Source of the DNA: Promethearchaeota archaeon Loki_b32
Lineage (GTDB): Archaea > Asgardarchaeota > Lokiarchaeia > Sigyniarchaeales > SOKP01
DNA: 60,401 bases
Direction of reading: 5' to 3'
NCBI GenBank assembly: GCA_005223125.1
Contig: NJBH01000024.1
Location: 1-60,401, forward strand
The notes beneath the pieces were generated by a model, which had not been told where the DNA came from, did not search any database, and worked only from the letters and a program-made list of their open reading frames with translations. Both the position numbers and the translations under genes were made by a program. Shown here piece after piece: positions 44,195 to 54,172 of this stretch (position 1 is the stretch's first letter; the number at the start of each line of letters is the position of its first letter).

Positions 44195-44995
44195 CTAATT
44201 TTTCATTTTAAAAGATGCTCGTAATTTCTTAACAATTTCATTAACTGAAGTATCTTGTTCAGTTAAGCGTAAGAACACATCTTCTAAACTTGCGCCAAGT
44301 TTGTCCGCTTGCTGACGTAGTTCTTCTAACGTCCCAATTCCGACTATTTTTCCTTTATGTATGATTCCTATTCTGTCACATAAATCTTGAGCAATCTCCA
44401 TTATATGAGTTGAAAAAAGAACTGAACCACCACTCTGTGTATGAAGTTCTAATATAGATTTAACAACTCTTACGGATTTAGCATCCAAACCAGAAATTGG
44501 TTCATCTAAAATAAGTAAATCTGGTTCATGAAGTATAGCAGCAATAATCTGTAATTTTTGTTTATTACCATGAGATAGTGTAGCAATCAATTGATCATAA
44601 TATTCAATTGCTTCTAAACTCTCTAAATACTCTCTTGCTAGTTCTGTTGTTCTAATCTCCTCTAATTGCCGTACAGATGCTATGAAGTTAAATAAGTCCT
44701 TTGGTGTTAAAGATTTAAAAATTAAAGGTTCTTCTGAAACATATCCAATACGACGTTTTATTTCAACTTCATCACGTTCAGGGTTCATTCCAAAAACACT
44801 CATTTCTCCTTCATTTGGTTCAAGAAGGCCCAATAGAAGTTTTATTGTGGTAGTTTTTCCAGCACCATTCGGTCCAAGAAGACCAAAAACTTCACCCTGT
44901 TTAACATTAAAAGAAATTCCATTCACTGCTTTAACTTCACCAAAAAATTTCTTTAATTCTTTAACAATAATAATATCTTTATTTGACATTTTCAT
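44195..44995 (-). CDS. ABC transporter ATP-binding protein
   Basis: A 266-residue ATPase. Walker A is GPNGAGKTTT near 39-48, the signature is LSHGNKQKLQI near 141-151, Walker B is LLILDEP near 160-166 and the H-loop is FSTHIME near 194-200. It belongs to the DrrA/NatA/CcmA group that pairs with ABC-2 permeases. It is 5 bases upstream of the permease-protease fusion, and so powers that exporter. The ORF starts MKMSNKD; the second ATG (MSNKD) fits the family start equally well. An AT-rich gap of ~200 bases upstream holds its promoter. Confidence 0.9.
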   Translation of the reverse strand: MKMSNKDIIIVKELKKFFGEVKAVNGISFNVKQGEVFGLLGPNGAGKTTTIKLLLGLLEPNEGEMSVFGMNPERDEVEIKRRIGYVSEEPLIFKSLTPKDLFNFIASVRQLEEIRTTELAREYLESLEAIEYYDQLIATLSHGNKQKLQIIAAILHEPDLLILDEPISGLDAKSVRVVKSILELHTQSGGSVLFSTHIMEIAQDLCDRIGIIHKGKIVGIGTLEELRQQADKLGASLEDVFLRLTEQDTSVNEIVKKLRASFKMKN

Positions 44996-45204
44996 TCAGT
45001 AAAATTGATAATTTTACATAAGTTTTTTGATAAAAAACCTATATATTTCTTTATATATCTACATATAATACTATATTTAAATGTTCTGAATAATATAATA
45101 ATATGGGTGTTTAAGGCTATTTCTACTAAAATTCAATAATTTAATAATATATATAGATATATATATCAAGAATAAATAATTGATAATGCTTAGAAAAGTA
45201 TTGT

Positions 45205-46152
45205 TTAATCTCTTTTCTGGTTTACAATTATTACTATAGAGATTATAATTAAGAGAGTACCAAATAAATGAGCAATTGTAAACGTCTCTCCCAGAATAAA
45301 TGTAGCAAATATAGCCGAAGCAATTGGAGTTGGAGCAAGTATGGTTGTAGCTTTTGATACATCTAAGTAAGATAGCGTTAAATACCAACAAATTAATCCA
45401 GATCCATAAACAGCACCCATTGTTAAAAAAAACAATGAATTGGCAGGCTCAATGAAAAGATTTAATTCTGGAGTGAAAAAGATCAAGTAGGTAGATATTA
45501 GTATCACTCCAGATATAATATTCCTAATAAACACCATTTGTATTGGTGTTGCTTCATTTCTACTAAATATTGGTTTTGTTAAAGTATGTCCTACCATCCA
45601 TAAAAAAGTAATTAATAGCAAAATTCCCACTCCAACCAAAATAGTGTTATTAATATCAAGTAAAGTAAAAAATTGAGTAATACTTATTGTCAATCCAAGG
45701 AATAATACAACTGAAAAAATAATTTGTAACTTTGTTATTCTTTCTTTTAAAATAAGATAGCCTAAAATAATTCCAAAGAAAACTGTGGTTTTTTGTGTTA
45801 AAGAGCCATTGATAGCTCCAGTCAAAGAATAACCAATAAAAAATAGCACTTGGTTCAATCCAAAAAGTAAACCAATAAAAATTAATAACCAAATATTTTT
45901 TTTCCAACCCTTTAAATAATGGAATCTTTCATTATCATTTCCATTTTTAATTTTTTGCTTATTAGATTTCATTAGTTTAAATTCAATTAGCACTATTGGA
46001 AAAAAAATCATTACCTCAACTAAGCAAGTCATTGCTCCTGAGAGATATGCATCAATAGCACTTGGTCTTAAAAGAGCAACTATTGGCTGTAGCCCTACAA
46101 AAATAACTCCTATACAACCTGTTATTAAACCTTTTTTAGTGTTATTATCCAA
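45205..46152 (-). CDS. EamA/DMT-family membrane transporter
   Basis: A 315-residue protein with ten hydrophobic segments in two repeated halves of five, the usual drug/metabolite transporter layout. The first half has GLITGCIGVIFVGLQPIVALL and AINGSLTQKTTVFFGIILGYL; the second has YLDVSKATTILAPTPIASAIFA near 260-280, the EamA hallmark region. It probably exports or imports a small metabolite or amino acid. It stands between two ABC exporter units but has no clear link to them. The 258 bases before the next gene hold AT-rich promoter-like sequence only. Confidence 0.85.
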   Translation of the reverse strand: MDNNTKKGLITGCIGVIFVGLQPIVALLRPSAIDAYLSGAMTCLVEVMIFFPIVLIEFKLMKSNKQKIKNGNDNERFHYLKGWKKNIWLLIFIGLLFGLNQVLFFIGYSLTGAINGSLTQKTTVFFGIILGYLILKERITKLQIIFSVVLFLGLTISITQFFTLLDINNTILVGVGILLLITFLWMVGHTLTKPIFSRNEATPIQMVFIRNIISGVILISTYLIFFTPELNLFIEPANSLFFLTMGAVYGSGLICWYLTLSYLDVSKATTILAPTPIASAIFATFILGETFTIAHLFGTLLIIISIVIIVNQKRD

Positions 46153-46410
46153 GGTATTTATGAATAATTATTGGCGGTAATAAAGTTTTATTTTGATATT
46201 AGTGTTTTTTTTTTAGGTTTGAGTTATTTTACTTAGATATAATAAATAAGGATTTCAAAAATGGAACAGATCACAAATCATTATGATTATAAAAATTAGA
46301 TTCTCGATTATTTTTATTATTCAATCAAGATTCGATTTTATTAAGAAACATTTAATTGATTAGTAAAATTTAAAAAAAGAACTTATTTAGATAATTGGAA
46401 GTGAATTGAA

Positions 46411-47223
46411 ATTTCTGACAAGAATGCGATTATAACTAAGGATCTTACTAAAAAGTTTGGTAATGTTGTAGCTGTAAATAAATTAAATTTAAAAATTCCT
46501 TATGGTATTACTTATGGGTTATTGGGACCGAATGGAGCAGGCAAAACCACAACCGTAAGAATGTTAAACGCGATTATTTCACCTACTGCAGGGACAGCAG
46601 AAGTTGTGGGATACGATATCATTAAACAAAGTAAACAAGTTAAAATTAATTGTGGTTTTTTACCAGAATCTCCTGGATTATATCAGAAACTTACAGCAAA
46701 GGAATTCCTAGAATTTGTGGGTGAGTTGTATTATTTACCTAAGGAATTAATATCATCGCGAATTGAAGAATTAATAGAGATTTTTAATTTAGAAGGACGT
46801 GAAAATGATTTATTAGAAGGTTATTCAAGAGGTATGAAGCAAAAAGTTTGTTTATGTGCCGCTTTAATACAGGATCCTAAAATGATCTTTTTAGATGAAC
46901 CTACTTCTAATTTGGACCCTGCAGCCGCGAGAATGGTAAAAGATTTACTATCTGATCTTACTAAAAAGGCGGATAAAACTATTTTTATCTGTACTCATCT
47001 TCTCGATGCTGCCGAAGAATTATGCGACTTTATTGGGATTATTGATAAAGGAGAATTAAAAGTTGAAGGAACCCCAAAGGATATAATAGACTCAGTTGAT
47101 GCAAAGGATTTAGAAGATGCATATTTGAAAATAATGGGAGTTTCTAAAATCGAAGATTTATTGGCCTGGAGAGAAGAAGTACCAAATAATATGGAAAAAG
47201 AAAGAAAAAAGAAAAAAAAATAA
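46411..47223 (+). CDS. ABC transporter ATP-binding protein, apparently ATT-started
   Basis: About 270 residues. Walker A is GPNGAGKTTT, the signature YSRGMKQKVCL, Walker B MIFLDEP, and the H-loop FICTHLLD. The first ATG/GTG/TTG in frame is TTG 46522, inside Walker A, which would destroy the protein. The coding frame continues upstream with SDKNAIITKDLTKKFGN, matching the N-terminus of the other ATPase (MSNKDIIIVKELKKFFGE). ATT 46411 stands 6 bases after GGAAGTGA and is the best start. It drives the permease encoded 10 bases downstream. Confidence 0.82.
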   Translation: MSDKNAIITKDLTKKFGNVVAVNKLNLKIPYGITYGLLGPNGAGKTTTVRMLNAIISPTAGTAEVVGYDIIKQSKQVKINCGFLPESPGLYQKLTAKEFLEFVGELYYLPKELISSRIEELIEIFNLEGRENDLLEGYSRGMKQKVCLCAALIQDPKMIFLDEPTSNLDPAAARMVKDLLSDLTKKADKTIFICTHLLDAAEELCDFIGIIDKGELKVEGTPKDIIDSVDAKDLEDAYLKIMGVSKIEDLLAWREEVPNNMEKERKKKKK

Positions 47224-47233
47224 TCCCATAAAA

Positions 47234-48829
47234 ATGAGTCTTTGGACAAAAATCGCTAAAAACGAGATTAAACTTAGAACCAATAAATTTCGAAATCATA
47301 GAGTATTATTTTTCATAATCTTGTACTCTTTTTTATTAGTTTGGGCTTTTTTATTAGCTCCACTACTTTTTGATTTGTTTATGCCTACGTTTGTAGAAGC
47401 AATCGAACAAATTGATAGAGCAGTAGCCTTAATTATTGAATATGTGTTGATGGCTGTGTTTTTATCAGTTTTTATTTACCCTTTAAATAGCATTTACAGA
47501 AGAACTGAAATTGGGTTTAAAGAAATTATATTAGCCTCACCAGCTACCGCTGGTGATATATTTGTTGGTGAATTCATAGGAAGATTGCCTATTTATTTAG
47601 GAGGAATTTTGTTATTTACTCCAATTATTATAGGAATGCTTAACCCTATTTTTAATTTAAATATTGTACAATCCATAATTATTTATGGGTGTATTTCTGG
47701 ATTGATTATTTTTGCTGCTTTATTAGGTTCTATTGTTGCTGCGTGGTTAGAACATAAAATAGCTAAAAGTGAACGCGCAAGAGATTTAGGGAAAATACTA
47801 ATATTCCTACTTTCTATTGCTATGGTGGCGATAATTTATTCTTTACAATTTCTTTTTGATTTTCTTATAAATAATCCACAGTTAAGAAATTGGTTAATTT
47901 TTTATCCTTCTTTATGGTTTTCTAATATAATATTATATTTTATTGCCCCAAGCTTGTTAGGTAGATATATTTTAAATATTTGGTCTAGTACTACTCTTGT
48001 TATTGCTGTTCCTCTAATTATTTTTCTAATAGCATATAAAATGGCGGATCGATTTTTTACTGTAGAGGGGGGTATTGAAAAAATATCTACAACCATAAAA
48101 AGAGAAAACAAATTCTATTTTTTAATAAGGAAATCAACAGGGCATAAATGGGAAGGGTTGATAATTACTCAAATAAAGGATTTTTTGAGAAGAAGAGAGA
48201 GCATTATGAAGATTGTGTATTTACTAGGTTTAGTAGGAATTTTGGGAGTAATATTTTCAAATCTAGGGATAACCCATGTAATAGTAGAATCGATAGTAGT
48301 AGTTATGCTCATTATGATAGGGGGAATAATGTATGGATTATTATTTGGGAGCTATATCTTTGTTGGTTCTAAGGATATAATATGGTTGTACAAGAGGAGT
48401 CCTCGAAATATCTATGCGTTAGTTTTTTCATATCTTTTAGCTATGTTAATATTTAACATATTAATGACCTTAGGATTAACTATTTTCTTCGCTTACTTTT
48501 TTAATTTTGATCTATTTACTATTATATTTTTCTTTTGTTTCTATTTGATAAATAGTGAAGTTGTAATTTCTCAGGCTGTAGGAATTCAATGCTTAAGCCC
48601 TTCTTTTGAGGAAAAAGGAAGCACTATGACAACAAATAATCTTCTTTTAATGGTGTTTCAATTTATACCTTTTCAATTTGTATTTTTAATAGTTCTAATT
48701 GCATTTCCTATACCATCTTCTCCAGAATTAGCAAAATTCCACTTTCTTATGCCATTATTACTCATTTCTATAGGAATTGCACTACCGCTTTTATTTCTTG
48801 GGCTAAAAAAATTAAGTAAAATTGAGTAG
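47234..48829 (+). CDS. ABC-2-type permease
   Basis: A 531-residue membrane protein with about 11-12 hydrophobic segments. The first is near 24-45 and the last near 500-522, with polar loops such as RRTEIGFKEIILASPATAGD near 89-108, which resembles the cytosolic coupling loop of ABC-2 exporters (often written as a multidrug or Na+ exporter subunit). It partners with the ATPase 10 bases upstream. The substrate is unknown. No protease or extra domain is fused here, unlike the other exporter. Confidence 0.8.
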   Translation: MSLWTKIAKNEIKLRTNKFRNHRVLFFIILYSFLLVWAFLLAPLLFDLFMPTFVEAIEQIDRAVALIIEYVLMAVFLSVFIYPLNSIYRRTEIGFKEIILASPATAGDIFVGEFIGRLPIYLGGILLFTPIIIGMLNPIFNLNIVQSIIIYGCISGLIIFAALLGSIVAAWLEHKIAKSERARDLGKILIFLLSIAMVAIIYSLQFLFDFLINNPQLRNWLIFYPSLWFSNIILYFIAPSLLGRYILNIWSSTTLVIAVPLIIFLIAYKMADRFFTVEGGIEKISTTIKRENKFYFLIRKSTGHKWEGLIITQIKDFLRRRESIMKIVYLLGLVGILGVIFSNLGITHVIVESIVVVMLIMIGGIMYGLLFGSYIFVGSKDIIWLYKRSPRNIYALVFSYLLAMLIFNILMTLGLTIFFAYFFNFDLFTIIFFFCFYLINSEVVISQAVGIQCLSPSFEEKGSTMTTNNLLLMVFQFIPFQFVFLIVLIAFPIPSSPELAKFHFLMPLLLISIGIALPLLFLGLKKLSKIE

Positions 48830-48883
48830 ATTATCAATAAAGAAGAATATAGTAAATATATAGTTAGAAATTTTTAATTATAG

Positions 48884-50311
48884 TTATTTTAAAGCCTTCT
48901 CTGTTATTTTATTTAACTCTTTAGCTAATTTGTCATCAATTGGTTTTACTGAAGGCTTTTCTAATAATTTCTTAGATAAGTCTTTTGCTCTCTTTCTTGT
49001 TGATTTCGACCCTTTATCCTTCCATGAATCTCGTGTCATCCGATCTATTATGGAACTAGGAAAAAATAATTCTTTTCTAAAGTATTTTAAAGTTGATGGG
49101 TGGGATAGTAATTCTTCTTTATCTCCATAATCATTTAAAATCTCTGATGCAAAAGGAGCACCATAATCCTCAATTCCTTGAATAAATCTCTTCACCATCC
49201 CTATAATTTCATTATCAATTATTAATTTCTCGATACTCTGAGTAGATTCAAAATCCAACATTCCCGGGCCTGAAGTCATATTGTTTCCCGCTAAAGCAGC
49301 CAATAATGCCCCCATACCCGCTTCAAAACCTGCTTGACTATCAGGAATCTTTGAATCACTTAAACCCATGTATGCATGAGTTGGCATTTTTAAGAATTTT
49401 CCAATCTCAATATCTCCTAAATTGATCATCATAGTTTCAATTGCACCCATAGGAGTTGTTCCATGTTTCATATCAAACACAGCTGGAGAACCACCCCATA
49501 TTAATGGAGCCCCAGGTTTTGTCAATTGGACAATAACTACTCCCGCAAGACATTCAGCACAATGTTGAGTAATGGAGCCTATTAGTGTGATAGGAGCACT
49601 AGCTCCAGCTAAAGGCATTGATACGAATTCAGAAGGTATCATGCTTTTCGCAGCGTCAATTAATGATTGAGTTGTAAGATCGGACCATTTAAGCGGGGGA
49701 CTTGGACATGCATCAAATATAGCTAGTGGTTTTTTTGCTAGATCATCTTCAGATAATCTACATGCTAAAAGTATTTCTCGCATGATTGAAAAGCTTTCTT
49801 TACGAAATGTTCCTGTTACAACGGGTTTGTAGCAATTAGATAATGCAATATACAATCGATGCCAATCTTGAGCTTCTTTTGGGACATCCTGATAGACCAA
49901 GGCTGTACTTTGTGCTGCTATATATTCTAATTGCTCAACAATTTTAGAAAATCTAATGAAATCATTAGATAAAGCCTCCCTAATTTCTCCAGTATCCTCA
50001 TCAAGAATAAAAATTGCTGCTGATCCTGGATTAAAATGAGAATTATCATCTTTTAATGTAATATGTTCATTACCATCACGGTCAAATAAAGTAATCTCAG
50101 GAGGAACCGTTTTTAAACATTTATCAATTAAATCAGGTGGAATAAAATATCGTAAACCCTCATGAATTAATCCATTTTTATCAAATAAATTGAGGGCTTC
50201 TTGGTTTTCAATGAAAACACCTTGAACTTCAAGAATAGATTTAGCTTCTTCTAAGATCATTTCTTTATGATCATCATCTAAAATCTTAATCTTTGGTCTA
50301 ATAATTGGCAT
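48884..50311 (-). CDS. MttB-family trimethylamine/betaine corrinoid methyltransferase (non-pyrrolysine)
   Basis: A 475-residue TIM-barrel methyltransferase of the MttB superfamily. Visible blocks are PIIRPKIKILDD at the start, HFNPGSAAIFILDEDTGEIRE near 92-112, IWGGSPAVFDMKHGT near 269-283 and NMTSGPGMLDFES near 340-352. True TMA methyltransferases have an in-frame amber (pyrrolysine) codon; this frame has none, so it belongs with the glycine-betaine-type relatives. It demethylates a quaternary or tertiary amine and methylates the corrinoid protein encoded two genes upstream. It is the last gene of a three-gene operon. Confidence 0.85.
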   Translation of the reverse strand: MPIIRPKIKILDDDHKEMILEEAKSILEVQGVFIENQEALNLFDKNGLIHEGLRYFIPPDLIDKCLKTVPPEITLFDRDGNEHITLKDDNSHFNPGSAAIFILDEDTGEIREALSNDFIRFSKIVEQLEYIAAQSTALVYQDVPKEAQDWHRLYIALSNCYKPVVTGTFRKESFSIMREILLACRLSEDDLAKKPLAIFDACPSPPLKWSDLTTQSLIDAAKSMIPSEFVSMPLAGASAPITLIGSITQHCAECLAGVVIVQLTKPGAPLIWGGSPAVFDMKHGTTPMGAIETMMINLGDIEIGKFLKMPTHAYMGLSDSKIPDSQAGFEAGMGALLAALAGNNMTSGPGMLDFESTQSIEKLIIDNEIIGMVKRFIQGIEDYGAPFASEILNDYGDKEELLSHPSTLKYFRKELFFPSSIIDRMTRDSWKDKGSKSTRKRAKDLSKKLLEKPSVKPIDDKLAKELNKITEKALK

Positions 50312-50337
50312 TTAGATAATCTCCTTCATTTTAATTC

Positions 50338-51216
50338 TTAAAGGGAATCAATAATTTTCCGGATTGCATTAATAGTCTTTGGAGAAGTACCACAACATCC
50401 TCCTACTATTTTTGCTCCTACTCCTATCATTTCTTTAATGTCATTAACAAATTCATTTATAGGTTGTTCATAATACGTTTGGTCTCCCTTTATTACGGGT
50501 TGACCCGCATTAGGCTTTACTGAAAGTGGTTTATCAGTAAATTCAATAGCATTTTTCAATAAATCAAGCATATCATTGGATCCAAGAGTACAATTTGCTC
50601 CAATCACATCTACGTCTTCATTATTCAGAGTTTCAACACATTTTTCCAAGGAATCTCCCATAATTGTAAAGAAACCTTTTTTAGTCCTTTTATAAGTGAT
50701 TGAAGCAATTAATGGTTTTTTAGACACGTCTCTAACTGCCCTAATCGCTGTTAGCATTTCTTCTAAGTCGGAAATAGTTTCTATATGCCAAAGATCAACA
50801 CCCGTTTCTAATAATTTTACTTGAATTGAAAAACTAGAATACCATTCATCACTCGATGCATTTCCTACTGGAGGTCTAAATTCTCCAGTAGGACCAATAT
50901 CACCAACAATTAAACATCCAGAAAGGCGAACCTTTTTGATGTTTTCTAATGCATTCTCAATAATCTCTTCAATTCGAATTTCAAGATTATAATGACTTAA
51001 GTTTAGGGGTGTTGACCCAAAAGTATTTGTTTGGCACATATCTGAGCCAGCATCATAATAAGATTTATGTATTTCAGATATTATTTCTGATTGTTCAATG
51101 TTTAAGATATCCGGAATTTTCCCAGATGTTAATCCTCTTTTAATTAATTCACTTCCTAAACCTCCATCAAAAAGTATGGTCTTAGAATCGTCCTCCAACC
51201 AATCATGAAACGACAT
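50338..51216 (-). CDS. Homocysteine S-methyltransferase family protein
   Basis: A 292-residue barrel with the zinc thiolate ligands of the MetH-N/BHMT family: Cys in IGANCTLGS near 204 and the pair in GGCCGTSP near 274-275. Other family blocks are LFDGGLGSELI near 15-25 and CQTNTFGSTP near 60-69. It transfers a methyl group to homocysteine, giving methionine. It sits between the corrinoid protein gene (27 bases) and the MttB-like gene (26 bases), so the likely donor is methyl-cobalamin on that protein. Size fits the catalytic domain alone, with no fused B12 or folate domain. Confidence 0.88.
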   Translation of the reverse strand: MSFHDWLEDDSKTILFDGGLGSELIKRGLTSGKIPDILNIEQSEIISEIHKSYYDAGSDMCQTNTFGSTPLNLSHYNLEIRIEEIIENALENIKKVRLSGCLIVGDIGPTGEFRPPVGNASSDEWYSSFSIQVKLLETGVDLWHIETISDLEEMLTAIRAVRDVSKKPLIASITYKRTKKGFFTIMGDSLEKCVETLNNEDVDVIGANCTLGSNDMLDLLKNAIEFTDKPLSVKPNAGQPVIKGDQTYYEQPINEFVNDIKEMIGVGAKIVGGCCGTSPKTINAIRKIIDSL

Positions 51217-51243
51217 TTCATAATCCTCTTTAAGGTATAATAA

Positions 51244-51900
51244 TTATTTATTTAAAAGAGATTTAACTAATTTAACGGCTTCAATAGCATTTTCAGCAGA
51301 ACCATGGGCATTACATTCCTCCACCCAGGCACTTGTTACAGGAGCACCGCCTAAAATTACTTTGAATTTATTCATAAGATTTTTCTCCCTCAAGATTTCA
51401 ATAATCTTTTTCTGACCAGTCATAGTGGTTGTTAATAGAGCAGAAACACCAATAATATCTGCTTTCTTTTCAACAGCTTCTTGTATAATTTTTTCAGCAG
51501 GCACATCCGCTCCTAAATCATAAACCTCGAATCCATATGCTCTCAACATGGTTGCGACAATAGTTTTTCCAATTGAATGAATATCTCCTTCAATGGTAGC
51601 TATTACAACTTTACCATGTGAAATCTCTTCTGATCCCTTTTGAAGATGTGGAATTAAAATATCCAAACATTTTTGCATTATTTGTGCTCCTCTCATTAAC
51701 TCAGGTAAGAAGAATTCACCATCTTCCCATAATTCTCCAACTTTACGAATTCCCGCAGAAAATCCCTTTTCCACCACTTCAAGTAAATTTATCTTCTTTT
51801 TTAGTGCTTCGTTTGCTAATTCAACAGCTTTATCCTCCTCTAAATTGACGATCGAATCTACTATATTCTTAAATATTTCCTCTCCAGTCAATATAATCAT
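51244..51900 (-). CDS. Corrinoid (B12-binding) methyl-carrier protein, MttC/MtbC-like
   Basis: A 218-residue protein. The N-terminal helical cap (VEKGFSAGIRKVGELWEDGEFFLPELM near 43-69) is followed by the Rossmann-like B12 domain with EGDIHSIG at 104-111. This gives the DxHxxG cobalt-ligand motif, with His108. Then GFEVYDLGADVP and IGVSALLTTTM follow. It carries the methyl group on cobalt between the MttB-like enzyme and the homocysteine methyltransferase of the same operon. It is the first gene, with the promoter in the 255-base gap upstream; I see nothing else in that gap. Confidence 0.9.
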   Translation of the reverse strand: MIILTGEEIFKNIVDSIVNLEEDKAVELANEALKKKINLLEVVEKGFSAGIRKVGELWEDGEFFLPELMRGAQIMQKCLDILIPHLQKGSEEISHGKVVIATIEGDIHSIGKTIVATMLRAYGFEVYDLGADVPAEKIIQEAVEKKADIIGVSALLTTTMTGQKKIIEILREKNLMNKFKVILGGAPVTSAWVEECNAHGSAENAIEAVKLVKSLLNK

Positions 51901-52155
51901 TCCTCAAATGTAGCTAAATCAATAATTAAAACTTTGTTTTATGAATTAAAAATAATATTAGATAACATAAATGAAATAAGAAAAAATTTATCATTATACC
52001 TTTTCAAATAGTAACATCTCTTTTATTCATTTATTAGTATTGATAATTATAAAATAAAGTTGTAATTAAGTTTAATGCTGAATGAAGATCGTAAAAAATA
52101 TTTGGTAATGTTCTTTTTTTAGTTTAATTCAAATAAACTAGATTCGAGTGATTGG

Positions 52156-53520
52156 ATGTCTAAGAAATTTTCAAAAGAACCGCTCAGAGGAATGAAAGAT
52201 TTTTATCCTCCAGCTTTAAGAGAATCCAATTGGATTATTGAGATAATAAAAGATGTTGCAGAGAGATATGGTTATGAAGAATATAAAACTCCACAATTGG
52301 AACCTATTGAAATTTTCGCTGCTAAATCTTCTGATGAATTGGTTAATGAGCAATCATTTATTGTGGAAAAGAAAAAAGGAGAAAGATTAATTTTAATTCC
52401 TGAATTAACACCCAGCTTGGCAAGAATGATAGCTCGAAAGAGCCAAGAACTAAAAAAACCTATTAGATGGTTTTCGATACCAACCTGTTATAGATATGAA
52501 AGACCTCAGAAAGGTCGCCGAAGAGAGTTTCAACAACCCAATGTCGATATTTTAGGTGAAGAAAGCCTTTATGCTGATCTCGAAATATTTAATATTATTG
52601 TTGATATATTCATGGAATTTGGAGCAACTGCAGAACAATTTCAAATTTATTATAATAGCCGCCGATTCATGGATGCAGTAAGTAATTTAATACTTAGAAT
52701 AGAAAAAGATAAAACACCTTTAGTATATAAGGCGTTAGATAAATCTGATAAGATGAACGAGGAAGAATATGAAAAATATTTAATTGATACATTTCAAGAT
52801 GAAGTAATCATCCAAAGTATATTTAAATTAAAAGATGCTAAGAGTGTAGATGAGTTATTAGGGAAACTTGATGATATTCCAGAAGAGTTTTATCAATCTG
52901 ATGGGTATGTTGAGTTAACAAAATTTGAACGATTAATAAAAGAAGTAGATATTTCTAATTATTGTACATTCTCTTCTGGAACAGTAAGAGGTCTTGATTA
53001 TTATACTGGAATTATATATGAAGTATTTGATACTGGAAAAGAAAATATTAGAAGTATTTTCGGAGGAGGACGATATGATGATTTATTATCAATATTTTCC
53101 GATGAAAAAATTACAGGTACAGGATTTGGAATGGGACTCTACATGCTTTCTTTATTCTTAAAGACGTATAATTTAATTCCAGATGAAATTAAAGAAAAAG
53201 ATTATAGTGACACAATTTATATAGCATCTATAAATGAAGATATGTCAACATATGCTTTTGAACTTGCAAGAATTATCCGAGATGAAGACTTTCCCTGTAT
53301 TATAGATTATAGATTTAAAAATTTAAAAAATCAACTTAAAAAAGCTAATGAATTGGGAGTTGTAATAGTGTTAATCATTGGATCTGAAGAATTGACAGAT
53401 AGAACAGTAACCATTAGGAATATGGTATCTGAGGAACAAAAAACCGTTGATTTAGATGAATTGATAAATGAAATTTACGATATCATAGATCAATTCGGCG
53501 ATAATAAATTTGACCAATAA
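52156..53520 (+). CDS. hisS: Histidyl-tRNA synthetase
   Basis: A 454-residue class II synthetase. Motif 1 lies in GMKDFYPPALRE near 12-23. Motif 2 is CYRYERPQKGRRREFQQ near 112-128. The histidine-specific HisA loops are GLDYYTGIIYE near 278-288 and GGGRYDDL near 302-309. The C-terminal ~110 residues form the anticodon-binding domain (IYIASINEDMSTYAFELAR onward). It charges tRNA-His in the cytosol. Its substrate tRNA gene is in the same window at 27313-27445, but unlinked. The start is ATG 52156; no operon partner is evident. Confidence 0.93.
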   Translation: MSKKFSKEPLRGMKDFYPPALRESNWIIEIIKDVAERYGYEEYKTPQLEPIEIFAAKSSDELVNEQSFIVEKKKGERLILIPELTPSLARMIARKSQELKKPIRWFSIPTCYRYERPQKGRRREFQQPNVDILGEESLYADLEIFNIIVDIFMEFGATAEQFQIYYNSRRFMDAVSNLILRIEKDKTPLVYKALDKSDKMNEEEYEKYLIDTFQDEVIIQSIFKLKDAKSVDELLGKLDDIPEEFYQSDGYVELTKFERLIKEVDISNYCTFSSGTVRGLDYYTGIIYEVFDTGKENIRSIFGGGRYDDLLSIFSDEKITGTGFGMGLYMLSLFLKTYNLIPDEIKEKDYSDTIYIASINEDMSTYAFELARIIRDEDFPCIIDYRFKNLKNQLKKANELGVVIVLIIGSEELTDRTVTIRNMVSEEQKTVDLDELINEIYDIIDQFGDNKFDQ

Positions 53521-53650
53521 AAATTTTATTTTATGCTACTAAATTTTATATTAAAAAGTTAATTTAACTGTAGTAATTGTTAAATTTATTAAAATCAGTT
53601 CATGGCTACAAAAAATATTTGCTATTATATTAATTTGGATAGGAAGATAT

Positions 53651-54066
53651 AATTCGAGCTGCTGTAGCAAGAGCTTCTGTATTAGAAAAGTAAAATGGAT
53701 TATCGAGTTGTCCCTCATGCTATATTTACCAACCCCCAAGTTGGAAGCGTTGGTTTTACCGATCTTCAAGCAAATCAGTTACGTTTTGATTGCAGATGTA
53801 ATACGATTCCAATTGGGTTCGTAGCTAAATCCAAAATCCTTAATGATGATAGAGGATTACTAAAAATCGTTATTAATAGAAAGACAGAAGAAATTTTAGG
53901 CATTCACATTTTATCTACTAATGCTGCAAATCTAATTCATGAAGGGGTTATGATTATTAAGAATCATATGACTCTTGATGATGTTATTAATACATTGCAC
54001 GTTTTCCCTACTTTATCAGAAGCTATTAAACTCACAGCACAATCCTTCAAACGAGAATATCTGTAA
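53651..54066 (+). pseudogene. C-terminal remnant of a MerA/dihydrolipoamide-dehydrogenase-like flavoenzyme
   Basis: Residues from 53695 on (DYRVVPHAIFTNPQVGSVGFTD through HVFPTLSEAIKLTAQSF) are the C-terminal dimerisation domain of the mercuric reductase/dihydrolipoamide dehydrogenase family. The FAD and NAD domains are missing. Just before it, in another frame, AAVARASVLEK (about 53651-53691) looks like the preceding helix, offset by a frameshift. So it is a truncated and frameshifted remnant. The ATG at 53695 is internal to the family and may be spurious. It lies next to ArsR genes, as merA-like genes often do. Confidence 0.75.
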
Positions 54067-54172
54067 TAAGCTGTTGCATTGAATGAGTTATTTTATGTAA
54101 AATTAAAATAAAAATGAATATAATTTTGTTTTTCTCTATAAAGTAGTTTTAAATTAATTCTCAAATTAGTTC

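Noticed and set aside
45002-45204. Possible small minus-strand gene or repeat element in the AT-rich gap
   Set aside because: The frames here are low-complexity Tyr/Ile/Asn runs produced by TATA-rich DNA; the gap is better seen as promoter and 3' sequence.
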